Assembly: GCF_025244725.1 (NCBI RefSeq)
Contig: NZ_CP104203.1
Location: 4,278,001-4,342,000 of the forward strand
DNA from: Chryseobacterium oranimense
GTDB taxonomy: Bacteria; Bacteroidota; Bacteroidia; Flavobacteriales; Weeksellaceae
Length of the DNA stretch: 64,000 nt
Direction: 5' to 3'
Shown one piece after another: positions 18,243-25,985 of the stretch; position 1 is the stretch's first letter, and the number at the start of each line of letters is the position of its first letter. The notes under the pieces were generated by a model. It was not told the DNA's origin and made no database searches. It saw only the letters and a list, made by a program, of their open reading frames with translations. The position numbers and the translations under genes are program-made.

Positions 18243-19247
18243 ATGAAAAATTTTGAAATATCAGTGCTTGATCTTGCACCTGTAAAGCAGGGGAAAAGCA
18301 TTCACGATACTTTTCAGGACAGTTTGTCTTTAGCCAACCATACTGAAAATTTAAATTATAAAAGATTCTGGCTCGCTGAGCATCACAATATGGAAAGTAT
18401 TGCCAGCTCTGCCACTACAGTTCTGATCGGGTTTATTGCCAACGGAACCAAAACTATAAGAGTAGGTTCCGGCGGAATTATGCTTCCCAATCACAGCTCA
18501 CTGATCATCGCTGAGCAGTTCGGAACACTGGAATCCCTTTTCCCCGGAAGAATAGACCTTGGTCTGGGAAGAGCTCCCGGAACCGATGGACTTACGGCTC
18601 AGGCTTTGGGAAGAAACCCTGCCATCATCAACCAGCAATTCCCGAGACAGATCCTTGAACTTCAGAAATATTTTTCGAAAGAAAACTCTGATGCGTTAGT
18701 TCGTGCCATTCCCGGTGAAGGACTGGATATCCCGCTTTATATTCTTGGATCCAGTACGGACAGTGCCTGGCTGGCTGCGGAACTTGGACTTCCTTATGCT
18801 TTTGCGGGACATTTTGCCCCGGAGCAGATGGAAATGGCATTTAATATCTACAGAGAGCACTTTGAGCCTTCTGAACAATTGGATAAGCCTTATATTATGG
18901 CCTGTATCAATGGTGTTGCGGCAGAAACTTCAGAAGAAGCGCATAAAATTTCAACCACCTTGTTCCAGGCGTTCATCAATATTATAAGAAACGACAGGAA
19001 GCCTTTCGCACCGCCCGTGGATGATATGGATGATATCTGGTCGCCAATGGAAAAATCGATGGTGCTTCAGAAACTGAAATATACATTGATCGGGAACCAG
19101 GCAGAAATAGAAGAAAAACTGAAAGATTTTCAGGAAAAGTTCAATGTGGACGAATTAATTATCAATTCACATATCTACGATCATCAGAAAAGATTAAGGT
19201 CTTATGAGATTTTCAGGGATGTAGTAAACTCTTTATCCAAAGCCTAA
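18243..19247 (+). CDS. LLM-class flavin-dependent oxidoreductase
   Basis: A 334-residue (beta/alpha)8 luciferase-like monooxygenase, YhbW-like. Diagnostic stretches: RFWLAEHHNMESIASSATTVLIGF split around residue 40-60, VGSGGIMLPNHSSLIIAEQFGTLE, and FPGRIDLGLGRAPGTDG. These proteins use reduced flavin to oxygenate small organic substrates; the natural substrate of this subgroup is unknown. It is followed after 67 bp by ribB, whose own promoter lies in the gap. Confidence 0.88.
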   Translation: MKNFEISVLDLAPVKQGKSIHDTFQDSLSLANHTENLNYKRFWLAEHHNMESIASSATTVLIGFIANGTKTIRVGSGGIMLPNHSSLIIAEQFGTLESLFPGRIDLGLGRAPGTDGLTAQALGRNPAIINQQFPRQILELQKYFSKENSDALVRAIPGEGLDIPLYILGSSTDSAWLAAELGLPYAFAGHFAPEQMEMAFNIYREHFEPSEQLDKPYIMACINGVAAETSEEAHKISTTLFQAFINIIRNDRKPFAPPVDDMDDIWSPMEKSMVLQKLKYTLIGNQAEIEEKLKDFQEKFNVDELIINSHIYDHQKRLRSYEIFRDVVNSLSKA

Positions 19248-19264
19248 CAAACCCGTCATATTAA

Positions 19265-19296
19265 TTGGCAGATGCTTATTTTTATAAGTATCTTTG
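19265..19296 (+). promoter_or_regulatory. Bacteroidota-type promoter of ribB
   Basis: TTG at 19265-19267 and TATCTTTG at 19289-19296 (exact TAnnTTTG), 21 bp apart. The ATG at 19315 gives a leader of about 12 bases. Confidence 0.65.
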
Positions 19297-19314
19297 CACA
19301 AATAAAAAGTAAAC

Positions 19315-20436
19315 ATGTCTGATATTAAATTGAATACTATTCCAGAGGCTATTGAAGACCTCAAAAATGGTAAAATAATCATAGTAGTGGATGATGAAGA
19401 CAGAGAAAACGAAGGTGATTTTCTTTGTGCTGCGGAACTGACAACGCCGGAAATTATCAATTTTATGGCACTTCACGGAAGAGGGCTGATATGTATGCCG
19501 CTTCCTGAAAAAAGATGCGACGAGCTTGGTCTTGAAGTGATGGTAAGCAGAAGCAGTGATCCTAAGGAAACCGCTTTTACCGTTTCTGTTGACCTTCTTG
19601 GTAACGGAACTTCTACCGGAATTTCTGCCAGCGACAGAGCAAAAACCATTTTAGCTTTGATGGATGAAAAATCCAAGCCGACGGATTTTATGAGACCCGG
19701 CCATATTTTCCCGCTTCGTGCAAGAAAAGGAGGAGTTTTAAAAAGAGCAGGACATACTGAAGCAGCGATTGACCTTACGAATCTGGCAGGTTTAAAAGAA
19801 GGAGGAGTAATCTGTGAAATTATGAATGAGGACGGCAGCATGTCACGTTTGCCAGAGCTTCATGCTTTTGCCCAGAAACATGATATGAAGATTGTTTCCA
19901 TCGAAGACCTGATCCATTATCAGCTTAAAAAAGGAAATCTTATCGAAAGACTTGAAGAAAGAAAGGTAAAAACTGCTTATGGTGAGTTTGACTTTTTTGC
20001 TTTCAGAGAAACTTCAAATGATCAGATCCATTTTGCCCTGACAAAAGGTTCATGGACTGTTGATGAGCCTGTTTTGGTAAGAGTTCAGTCTTCAGATTCT
20101 TATTTTGATGTATTGACAAGACTTAATAATGGTGAAAAACCATTATTGGAAAAAGTAACTAACATGATCAATGAAGCAGGAAAAGGAGCTGTTATTTTTA
20201 TCAACAACGTTTCCAATTCTGAAAATACGCTGAGAAAACTTCAGCAATTCCTGAACTATCAGGACGGACAGGAGCAGCATCCTACTTTAGCATACAATTA
20301 CAGAGATTACGGTATCGGAACGCAGATCCTGAAAAATCTGGGCATCAATAAATTTAAAGTAATCACACAAAACCCTAATATCAAACCACAGGTTGGTGGA
20401 TATGATGTAGAGGTTACGGAATTGGTTCAGCTGTAA
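19315..20436 (+). CDS. ribB: 3,4-dihydroxy-2-butanone-4-phosphate synthase with degenerate GTP cyclohydrolase II half
   Basis: The N-terminal ~205 residues are a complete DHBP synthase: VVDDEDRENEGDF acidic metal-binding loop, DRAKTI, PGHIFPLRA and HTEAAIDL, making the four-carbon riboflavin precursor from ribulose 5-phosphate. The C-terminal ~165 residues align with GTP cyclohydrolase II (DYGIGTQILKNLGINKFKVIT), but contain no cysteine, so the three zinc ligands are missing and this half cannot have the classical activity. A separate RibA must exist elsewhere if the strain makes riboflavin. It has its own promoter. Confidence 0.92.
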   Translation: MSDIKLNTIPEAIEDLKNGKIIIVVDDEDRENEGDFLCAAELTTPEIINFMALHGRGLICMPLPEKRCDELGLEVMVSRSSDPKETAFTVSVDLLGNGTSTGISASDRAKTILALMDEKSKPTDFMRPGHIFPLRARKGGVLKRAGHTEAAIDLTNLAGLKEGGVICEIMNEDGSMSRLPELHAFAQKHDMKIVSIEDLIHYQLKKGNLIERLEERKVKTAYGEFDFFAFRETSNDQIHFALTKGSWTVDEPVLVRVQSSDSYFDVLTRLNNGEKPLLEKVTNMINEAGKGAVIFINNVSNSENTLRKLQQFLNYQDGQEQHPTLAYNYRDYGIGTQILKNLGINKFKVITQNPNIKPQVGGYDVEVTELVQL

Positions 20437-20438
20437 AA

Positions 20439-20466
20439 GTGAATTGTGAAGAGTGAATTAACTTCG
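20439..20466 (+). repeat. Heptad element, head fragment
   Basis: GTGAATT, GTGAAGA, GTGAATT, AACTTCG in series, starting two bases after the ribB stop codon. The same GTGAATT units lead into copies 2, 3 and 4. Confidence 0.5.
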
Positions 20467-20510
20467 TTATCGATTGTATCAGAAAGCGAAAATTAAAATA
20501 AATTCAATAT

Positions 20511-20547
20511 AAAAGGTTTAGGATTTTTCTAAACCTTTTTTTATTTT
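20511..20547 (+). terminator. Intrinsic terminator of ribB
   Basis: AAAGGTTTAG and CTAAACCTTT form a 10-bp stem followed by a run of seven T. Confidence 0.82.
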
Positions 20548-20553
20548 TAAACC

Positions 20554-21135
20554 ATGACAGAGTCTTTACAAAAACACATCAGGCAATATATTGAAATTTC
20601 AGACGAAAAGCTGGAAAAATATTGCAGTGCTTTCAAGGTTAAGAAATTAAAGAAAAAAGATTTTCTTCTGAAAGAGGGAGACATCTGTGAAGCTGAAGGG
20701 TTTGTAGTAAACGGATGCTTTAAAGTTTTCCGTACAGACAAGAATGCAGATGAGCAGATCCTGTATTTTGGAGTGGAAGACTGGTGGGTCTCGGATATTG
20801 ACAGCTTTATCAATCAGATTCCGTCCCAGCTCAATATTCAGGCGATTGAAGACAGTGAGATTCTTTTAATTTCAAAAGAAGATAAAGATAGATTCTATCG
20901 GGAAATCCCTGAAATAGAAAGCCTGATGAGGTTGAAATTTCAGATGTCGATCATTGCTCTTCAGCGTAGGATTATTGATAATCTAAGCAAGCCTTCCGAT
21001 GAGCGCTATCAGGACTTTTTAAAAGAATACCCCAAAACAGCTCACCGTCTTACCAATATCCAGATTGCGGCATATCTGGGTGTCACGCCTGAATTTATCA
21101 GCAGGATCCGCAGAAAAATTGTGAGCAGGGACTAA
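20554..21135 (+). CDS. Crp/Fnr-family transcriptional regulator
   Basis: A 193-residue regulator: N-terminal cyclic-nucleotide-binding-type beta-barrel (about 10-120; FLLKEGDICEAEGFVVNGCFKVF in two pieces, DEQILYFGVEDWW) and a C-terminal winged helix with the recognition region LTNIQIAAYLGVTPEFISRI. The typical phosphate-binding cassette GE-RSA is not conserved, so cAMP binding is unlikely. No Fnr-type cysteine cluster is visible. Bacteroidota carry many such regulators; target unknown. Monocistronic, bordered by heptad element copy 2. Confidence 0.88.
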   Translation: MTESLQKHIRQYIEISDEKLEKYCSAFKVKKLKKKDFLLKEGDICEAEGFVVNGCFKVFRTDKNADEQILYFGVEDWWVSDIDSFINQIPSQLNIQAIEDSEILLISKEDKDRFYREIPEIESLMRLKFQMSIIALQRRIIDNLSKPSDERYQDFLKEYPKTAHRLTNIQIAAYLGVTPEFISRIRRKIVSRD

Positions 21136-21160
21136 AAAATGTTTATGGTTATTGTCAATT

Positions 21161-21357
21161 GTGAATTTGCCCTGCAGGTGAATGGTGAGTTTTTAGAATT
21201 GAGAGCCAAGAAACAAGAAACAAGAAACAAGAGCCAAGACTTTAGATTTCAGACTTCAGACGTCAGATTTCAGACTTTTACTACTAAGTTTGGAAATTTG
21301 TAACTCGTAACTGGCAACGCGTAACAATTACCCCGTACCACAAACCACGAACCTGGA
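21161..21357 (+). repeat. Heptad intergenic element, copy 2
   Basis: Leads with GTGAATT units, then eleven 7-mers from 21202 (AGAGCCA, three AGAAACA, AGAGCCA, AGACTTT, AGATTTC, AGACTTC, AGACGTC, AGATTTC, AGACTTT), a short break, and eight more from 21302 (AACTCGT, AACTGGC, AACGCGT, AACAATT, ACCCCGT, ACCACAA, ACCACGA, ACCTGGA). The last unit ends on the base before the fmt stop codon. It forms an inverted pair with copy 4 on the other side of fmt. Confidence 0.82.
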
Positions 21358-22302
21358 TTACAAACTGATCTCATCAAAATTTCTGAATCCGTTCAGGAAA
21401 TCTTTTACTGTCATTCTTTTTTTTCCTTCAAGCTGAAGTTCCTGTGGAAAATAAAGGCCATCTTCCGTATAAATTTTGAATTCATTCTTAGAAATATCCA
21501 ATGTTCCTGAAGTTTTTCCATGATCGGTAATTTTGAATTTTCCTGCGAAAATCTTTAATCCTTTTTCCTCTTCTCCAATTTTTAAGGTTGTGAAAGCAGC
21601 CGGATAAGGTGACATCCCAAGAATAAACTGATGAACAGCTTTTGACGGGGATTTCCAGTTGATTTTAGTGTCTTCTTTAAATATTTTATAGGCATTTTTA
21701 GGATGCTCTACATGTGGCTGAGGTCTTTCTGTAATGGTGTTTTCTGCCAAACCGTTAAGAGTTTTTACCACCAGTTTTGAGCCCATTACCATGAGTCTGT
21801 CGTGCAGGCTTCCTGCATTTTCATCCGGCAAAATTGCCAGTTCTTCCTGAAGCAGAATATTTCCTTCATCTATTTTTTCATTGATGAAGAATGTAGTAGC
21901 ACCTGTTTTTTCTTCGCCATTGATTACGGCATAATTAATAGGTGCCGCTCCTCTGTAATCGGGAAGCAGTGAAGCATGAAGATTGAAAGTTCCCATTTTA
22001 GGCATTTCAAAAAGAACTTTAGGCATCATTCTGAAGGCAACTACCACAAAAACATCGGCATCCAGTTTTCTAAGTTCTTCCAGAAACTCGGGATTTCTCA
22101 GCTTTTCTGGCTGAAAAACAGGGATGTTGTTTTCTGAAGCATAAACCTTTACCGGGGATTGATTGATCTTCTGTCCACGGCCACTGGCTTTATCGGCAAC
22201 AGTTACCACTCCAACCACTTTATGCTCTGACTGATGAATAGCCTCCAAAGAAGTTTTTGCAAATTCCGGAGTTCCTAAAAAAACGACTTTCAATGATTTC
22301 AT
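21358..22302 (-). CDS. fmt: Methionyl-tRNA formyltransferase
   Basis: Formylates the initiator Met-tRNA. The 314-residue protein starts at ATG 22302 (MKSLKVVFLGTPEFA), which matches the family; a longer frame from 22371 would run into the repeat element and is rejected. Key parts: VFLGTPEFA nucleotide-type fold start, ADKASGRGQK loop, NLHASLLPDYRGAAPINYA with the catalytic Asn-His-Ser segment, and the C-terminal tRNA-binding domain. A TATCTTTG box ends only four bases before the ATG, so the mRNA may be nearly leaderless. The gene is enclosed by inverted heptad elements. Confidence 0.93.
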   Translation of the reverse strand: MKSLKVVFLGTPEFAKTSLEAIHQSEHKVVGVVTVADKASGRGQKINQSPVKVYASENNIPVFQPEKLRNPEFLEELRKLDADVFVVVAFRMMPKVLFEMPKMGTFNLHASLLPDYRGAAPINYAVINGEEKTGATTFFINEKIDEGNILLQEELAILPDENAGSLHDRLMVMGSKLVVKTLNGLAENTITERPQPHVEHPKNAYKIFKEDTKINWKSPSKAVHQFILGMSPYPAAFTTLKIGEEEKGLKIFAGKFKITDHGKTSGTLDISKNEFKIYTEDGLYFPQELQLEGKKRMTVKDFLNGFRNFDEISL

Positions 22303-22306
22303 GGTG

Positions 22307-22314
22307 CAAAGATA
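22307..22314 (-). promoter_or_regulatory. -7 promoter box of fmt (possible leaderless mRNA)
   Basis: TATCTTTG on the minus strand, exact match to TAnnTTTG, followed by CACC and the fmt ATG. No TTG is found at the -33 distance. Confidence 0.5.
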
Positions 22315-22319
22315 AGAGT

Positions 22320-22494
22320 TTTTGGAGTTAGAGTGTATTTGGGTCGGAGAGTTTCGAGATACCGGTTCCAAGTTTGGGAGTTGGAGGGTATTAGATTTTG
22401 AGCGTTTGAACTAAAATCGTATACCTGAAACCTAGTGTCTAAAATCTTTGCTCTTGGCTCTTGTTTCTTGGCTCTCAATTCTAAAAATTCACCA
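22320..22494 (-). repeat. Heptad intergenic element, copy 4 (reverse, more diverged)
   Basis: On the minus strand: GGTGAATTTTTAGAATTG, then AGAGCCA, AGAAACA, AGAGCCA, AGAGCAA, AGATTTT, AGACACT, AGGTTTC, AGGTATA, and further units with drift toward the fmt start (CCAACTC, CCAAACT and similar). The first ~40 bases are nearly identical to copy 2 in the opposite orientation. It separates recQ from fmt. Confidence 0.75.
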
Positions 22495-22508
22495 TTAAGA
22501 ACCACTCA

Positions 22509-24416
22509 TTACTCCTGATTCAACGCGTAGGTTCTGAAATTCAGCATTTTCACTTTTCCTGAATCTAAAAGGAAGATCAGATTTTCCAGGATGTTATTTT
22601 TAGAATGATAGTTGAGCTGGATAGAAAGATCTTCTATGGTTGATGGTTTTTTAGCCAGCAGATTAATGATCTGCTGGGAAATATTTTTCCCAAAAATAGA
22701 CTGTTTATTCTTTTCACAAACAGAGCATTGGCCACAGTTTTTCGTATTTTTTTCTCCGAAGTAGGCAAGAATAAGTTTCATTTTACAGTAATCATTGTTT
22801 TCTATAAAAAACTTGATCTCTTCCCATTTCTGAATTTTATTCTTCTGAATATGTTCAAAAAGTTTCCAGTAGGCTGAATTAATTGCTCTTTCATCACGGG
22901 GTTTCAGGAATTTAATACTCGACAAAGCCCCATCTACATATTCCAGATAGTTTTTTTGCTGAAGTTCTTTCAACCGCTCTTTGATCAGTGGAACACTCAC
23001 ACCAAGCTTATTGCTCACCTGCAGTTCACTGAACATAACTTTATGGGTAGTAATACCTGATACCGTACGAAGCAAAAGCTCTATAAAATAAGCATCCTTC
23101 TGTGGCAATTGATCTATATCCTCAGCATTAAAGAGAAGCTCCAGTGAAGACAGGCTTTTGTTGTCGTTGTGATAAATGATTTCCTGATTATGCAGAAAAT
23201 TAAGGACGTTACTGATCTTTGCTTTCGATAGGCGGGTAAAATTTTGAATTCCCTGGATATTCAGTTGGAAAACTTTTTCCGGGAGTTCGTATTCCGCCAC
23301 CTGAAAAATAGAGTAGAGGTAAGTGATAATCTTTAAAAATTCTGCTTTATTGGGAGTCTGATTTTTTAGAATTTCGTCAAAATTGAGCAATTCCTGCTTG
23401 TTCCAGAGTAAGAATGCAAAACTGTCTTTACCGTCTCTTCCCGCTCTTCCGATCTCCTGGTAATAATTTTCAAGGGAAGGGGCAGGTGAGAAGTGAATGA
23501 CAAAGCGAACATTATCCTTGTCTATTCCCATACCGAAAGCATTGGTTGAAATCAGAACATGGTTGTCACTTTTATTCCAGATAGTTTGTCTTGTATTTTT
23601 TTCTTTTGTCGTTAGCCCTGCATGGAAATAATCTACATTTTTTATCTGGTTTTTGTTAAGAAATTCCGCCAGCATTTCCGCATCCTTCCGGGTTCTCACA
23701 TAAACAATCCCGGAGTCATTATTATGTTTTAAAATATCAAAGACACGTTGAAACTTATCAGAAATTTCATCTGTAAAAATCCTGATATTTTCTCTCTTAA
23801 AACTTTTCTGAAAAACAAAAGGCTTTTTAAGTTCCAGTTTATTTTTGATTTCTTCAAGTACTTTAGGAGTTGCAGTTGCTGTTAAAGCCAGACAAGGAAT
23901 CTTTTGGTTCTTTTTTCTGAAGTCTTTAATATTCTGATAACTTGGGCGGAAGTCCTGTCCCCATTCTGAAATACAATGAGCCTCATCTACAGCAATAAAT
24001 GAGAGCTGGATTTCTTCAATATTCTGAAGAAACTGTATATTGGTTAATCTTTCGGGGGAGATATACAGCAGTTTGGTAAGGCCGTCTTTACAACGGGCGT
24101 ATATGGCTTCCGCATCATATTCATCTAGCTCGGAAGAAAGATATTCTGCTTCAATACCGCGAAGCTTAAGCTGGCTTACCTGATCTTTCATCAGGGCAAG
24201 AAGGGGCGAAATAACAAGGCAGGTGCCTTCTTTCAGTAAAGCCGGAAGCTGATAACAAAGGGATTTTCCGGCACCGGTTGGCAGAAGCACGAGACTGTCG
24301 TTTTCTTTAATTACTGCATCAATGATTTCTTCCTGAGAATCCCTGAATGTATCATAACCCCAAAAATATTTTAGGGTATCATATTTTAATTTTTGGAAAT
24401 CCTGCTGAGAAATCAT
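22509..24416 (-). CDS. recQ: RecQ-family ATP-dependent DNA helicase
   Basis: A 635-residue 3'-5' helicase for recombination and fork repair. Motifs: LLPTGAGKSLCYQLPA (Walker A), AVDEAHCISEWGQDFRPSY (DEAH box and aromatic-rich loop), LALTATAT, GMGIDKDNVRFVIH and QEIGRAGRDG. The zinc-binding cysteines of the RQC region are present (YCKMKLILAYFGE, NCGQCSVC). After the zinc site there are only ~65 residues (helical, IEDLSIQLNYHSKNNI), so a full HRDC domain appears to be missing. This matches the shorter RecQ paralogues of Bacteroidota. Confidence 0.92.
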   Translation of the reverse strand: MISQQDFQKLKYDTLKYFWGYDTFRDSQEEIIDAVIKENDSLVLLPTGAGKSLCYQLPALLKEGTCLVISPLLALMKDQVSQLKLRGIEAEYLSSELDEYDAEAIYARCKDGLTKLLYISPERLTNIQFLQNIEEIQLSFIAVDEAHCISEWGQDFRPSYQNIKDFRKKNQKIPCLALTATATPKVLEEIKNKLELKKPFVFQKSFKRENIRIFTDEISDKFQRVFDILKHNNDSGIVYVRTRKDAEMLAEFLNKNQIKNVDYFHAGLTTKEKNTRQTIWNKSDNHVLISTNAFGMGIDKDNVRFVIHFSPAPSLENYYQEIGRAGRDGKDSFAFLLWNKQELLNFDEILKNQTPNKAEFLKIITYLYSIFQVAEYELPEKVFQLNIQGIQNFTRLSKAKISNVLNFLHNQEIIYHNDNKSLSSLELLFNAEDIDQLPQKDAYFIELLLRTVSGITTHKVMFSELQVSNKLGVSVPLIKERLKELQQKNYLEYVDGALSSIKFLKPRDERAINSAYWKLFEHIQKNKIQKWEEIKFFIENNDYCKMKLILAYFGEKNTKNCGQCSVCEKNKQSIFGKNISQQIINLLAKKPSTIEDLSIQLNYHSKNNILENLIFLLDSGKVKMLNFRTYALNQE

Positions 24417-24445
24417 AGGGTAAAAGTAATAAAAGTATTACAACA

Positions 24446-24473
24446 AAAAAAGCCGTGCATTGCACGGCTTTGA
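24446..24473 (-). terminator. Intrinsic terminator of the OmpA-family gene
   Basis: AAAGCCGTGCA and TGCACGGCTTT form a perfect 11-bp stem; on the minus strand it ends in a T-run, 20 bp after the OmpA gene stop. Confidence 0.88.
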
Positions 24474-24493
24474 TATATTTACTAAAAAGTTTA

Positions 24494-25930
24494 TTATTTA
24501 GCTTCGAAATATACTCTTCTGTTAGCTCTGTTTTTCCATTCAGGACATTTAGTAGCTGGGTCACACTCAGGGTATTTAAGGTCTTTTTCACCTCTACCGA
24601 TTGCGTTTAATTTAGAAGATTCTACTCCGTTTTTGATCAGATAGTTTTTAACGCTATTTGCTCTTCTTTCAGAAAGTTTTTGGTTGTAAGCATCAGAAGC
24701 TCTTGTATCTGTAGCTCCGATTACATTATAAGCTCCGTTTGAAGAGTTGATGTAAGAAACAGCATTATTCAGGATTGGAGTGTTTGAAGGTAAAATTCTG
24801 TCAGAATTTAAGTCAAACTCAATTCCTTCAAGTTTTGTTTCTGTTTCTACTACAGGTCCTGCAGTAGTTGTAGGACATCCGTTGTTTTCAACTGGTCCAG
24901 GAACGGTTACACACTTATCGTAAAGGTCAATTACACCGTCAAGGTCAGTATCAAGAGCAACACCAGCACCATCCACTCTTGCACCAGCAGGAGTATCAAG
25001 CTGTCTGTCCCAATCGTCACAAACTCCGTCATTATCAGCATCACCTTTTTTACATACTTCAATATCCTGGTTTTTGTTAGCCAAAACATCAAGCTTGTAA
25101 TAGATTTCCTGAAGCGGGTCGTGCCACATTAGGTGAGATTCGTGTTTTCCTAATTTCAATGTAAGACCTAAAGTTGCATTGAAGAAGTTGTCAGATACCT
25201 GTTCTGAACGTTTGTTGATAGCACTGTATTGATCACCTCCACCATCGAATTCATCATCACCTGTTACTACATACATCAATCTACCTTCAAGATCTAGTCT
25301 TCTGTTGATTTTGTATTTTAAACCGGCACCAGCCTGCATAAACATTGAACCTAGTTTGAAAGGCTTAACTTCCGTAGCTAGTCTTTGTCCGTTGATATCT
25401 TTCTGATAAGCTCTGTAAGCGAGAGTACCTATACCTGCATATCCGTGAAGTGCCCATCTGAAAGGAGAGTGGTTGTCAACTCTTCTCAATAAATTAGAGA
25501 AGTTGATATCTCCTAATAAAGAGATCGCATCATACTGAGTTCTTGCACCTACAGCTGTTGCATCCGGAGCAGCATCTTTAGTGTTGAACCATCCTTGTCT
25601 CGTTTCACCTCTGTCATACTGTAATTTTAAACCGAACGCATGAGTGATCGCTTTATCAATACTTACATAAGCAGAGTATCCGAAAAGGTTTTTACCGCCA
25701 CCATTTTTGATAGATGTTAAATCAGCTGACTGTACCAACGGTACACCTGCACCGGCTGAAATAGACCAGTCATTAAATCTTTTTGATTGATTGGTAAACG
25801 GAGAAACATTGGCAGAACCAGAAGAAAATGTGTTTGGATATTCTCCATTTGAAACTGCTGTTGAGTCTTGTGCATAGCTTACGGCTGGAATTGCCATTGC
25901 TAAGGCTACAATTGCTAAACTTAATTTCAT
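24494..25930 (-). CDS. OmpA-family outer-membrane protein with thrombospondin type 3-like linker
   Basis: A 478-residue protein: signal peptide MKLSLAIVALAMAIPAVSYAQ; an outer-membrane beta-barrel (about 50-265); a Ca-binding-type linker with DADNDGVCDDWD and DTDLDGVIDLYDKC repeats (about 290-350); and a C-terminal OmpA peptidoglycan-binding domain (about 365-478; VIGATDTRASDAYNQKLSERRA with the Asp and Arg that bind diaminopimelate). It anchors the outer membrane to the wall. The gene 55 bp upstream is a close paralogue without this last domain. Single-copy terminator downstream. Confidence 0.92.
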   Translation of the reverse strand: MKLSLAIVALAMAIPAVSYAQDSTAVSNGEYPNTFSSGSANVSPFTNQSKRFNDWSISAGAGVPLVQSADLTSIKNGGGKNLFGYSAYVSIDKAITHAFGLKLQYDRGETRQGWFNTKDAAPDATAVGARTQYDAISLLGDINFSNLLRRVDNHSPFRWALHGYAGIGTLAYRAYQKDINGQRLATEVKPFKLGSMFMQAGAGLKYKINRRLDLEGRLMYVVTGDDEFDGGGDQYSAINKRSEQVSDNFFNATLGLTLKLGKHESHLMWHDPLQEIYYKLDVLANKNQDIEVCKKGDADNDGVCDDWDRQLDTPAGARVDGAGVALDTDLDGVIDLYDKCVTVPGPVENNGCPTTTAGPVVETETKLEGIEFDLNSDRILPSNTPILNNAVSYINSSNGAYNVIGATDTRASDAYNQKLSERRANSVKNYLIKNGVESSKLNAIGRGEKDLKYPECDPATKCPEWKNRANRRVYFEAK

Positions 25931-25985
25931 AGTGTATTTTTTTATTTAGTTAATTAAATGATTTTATTGTATAAAAACAGATGTG

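Noticed and set aside
19248..19314. FMN riboswitch upstream of ribB
   Set aside because: The gap is only 67 bp and filled by a promoter; none of the conserved FMN-aptamer segments are visible.
22299..22505. A 68-residue frame on the minus strand within heptad copy 4
   Set aside because: It only reads through the 7-bp repeat and ends at the fmt start; composition is repeat-derived and no counterpart is kept in the other copies.
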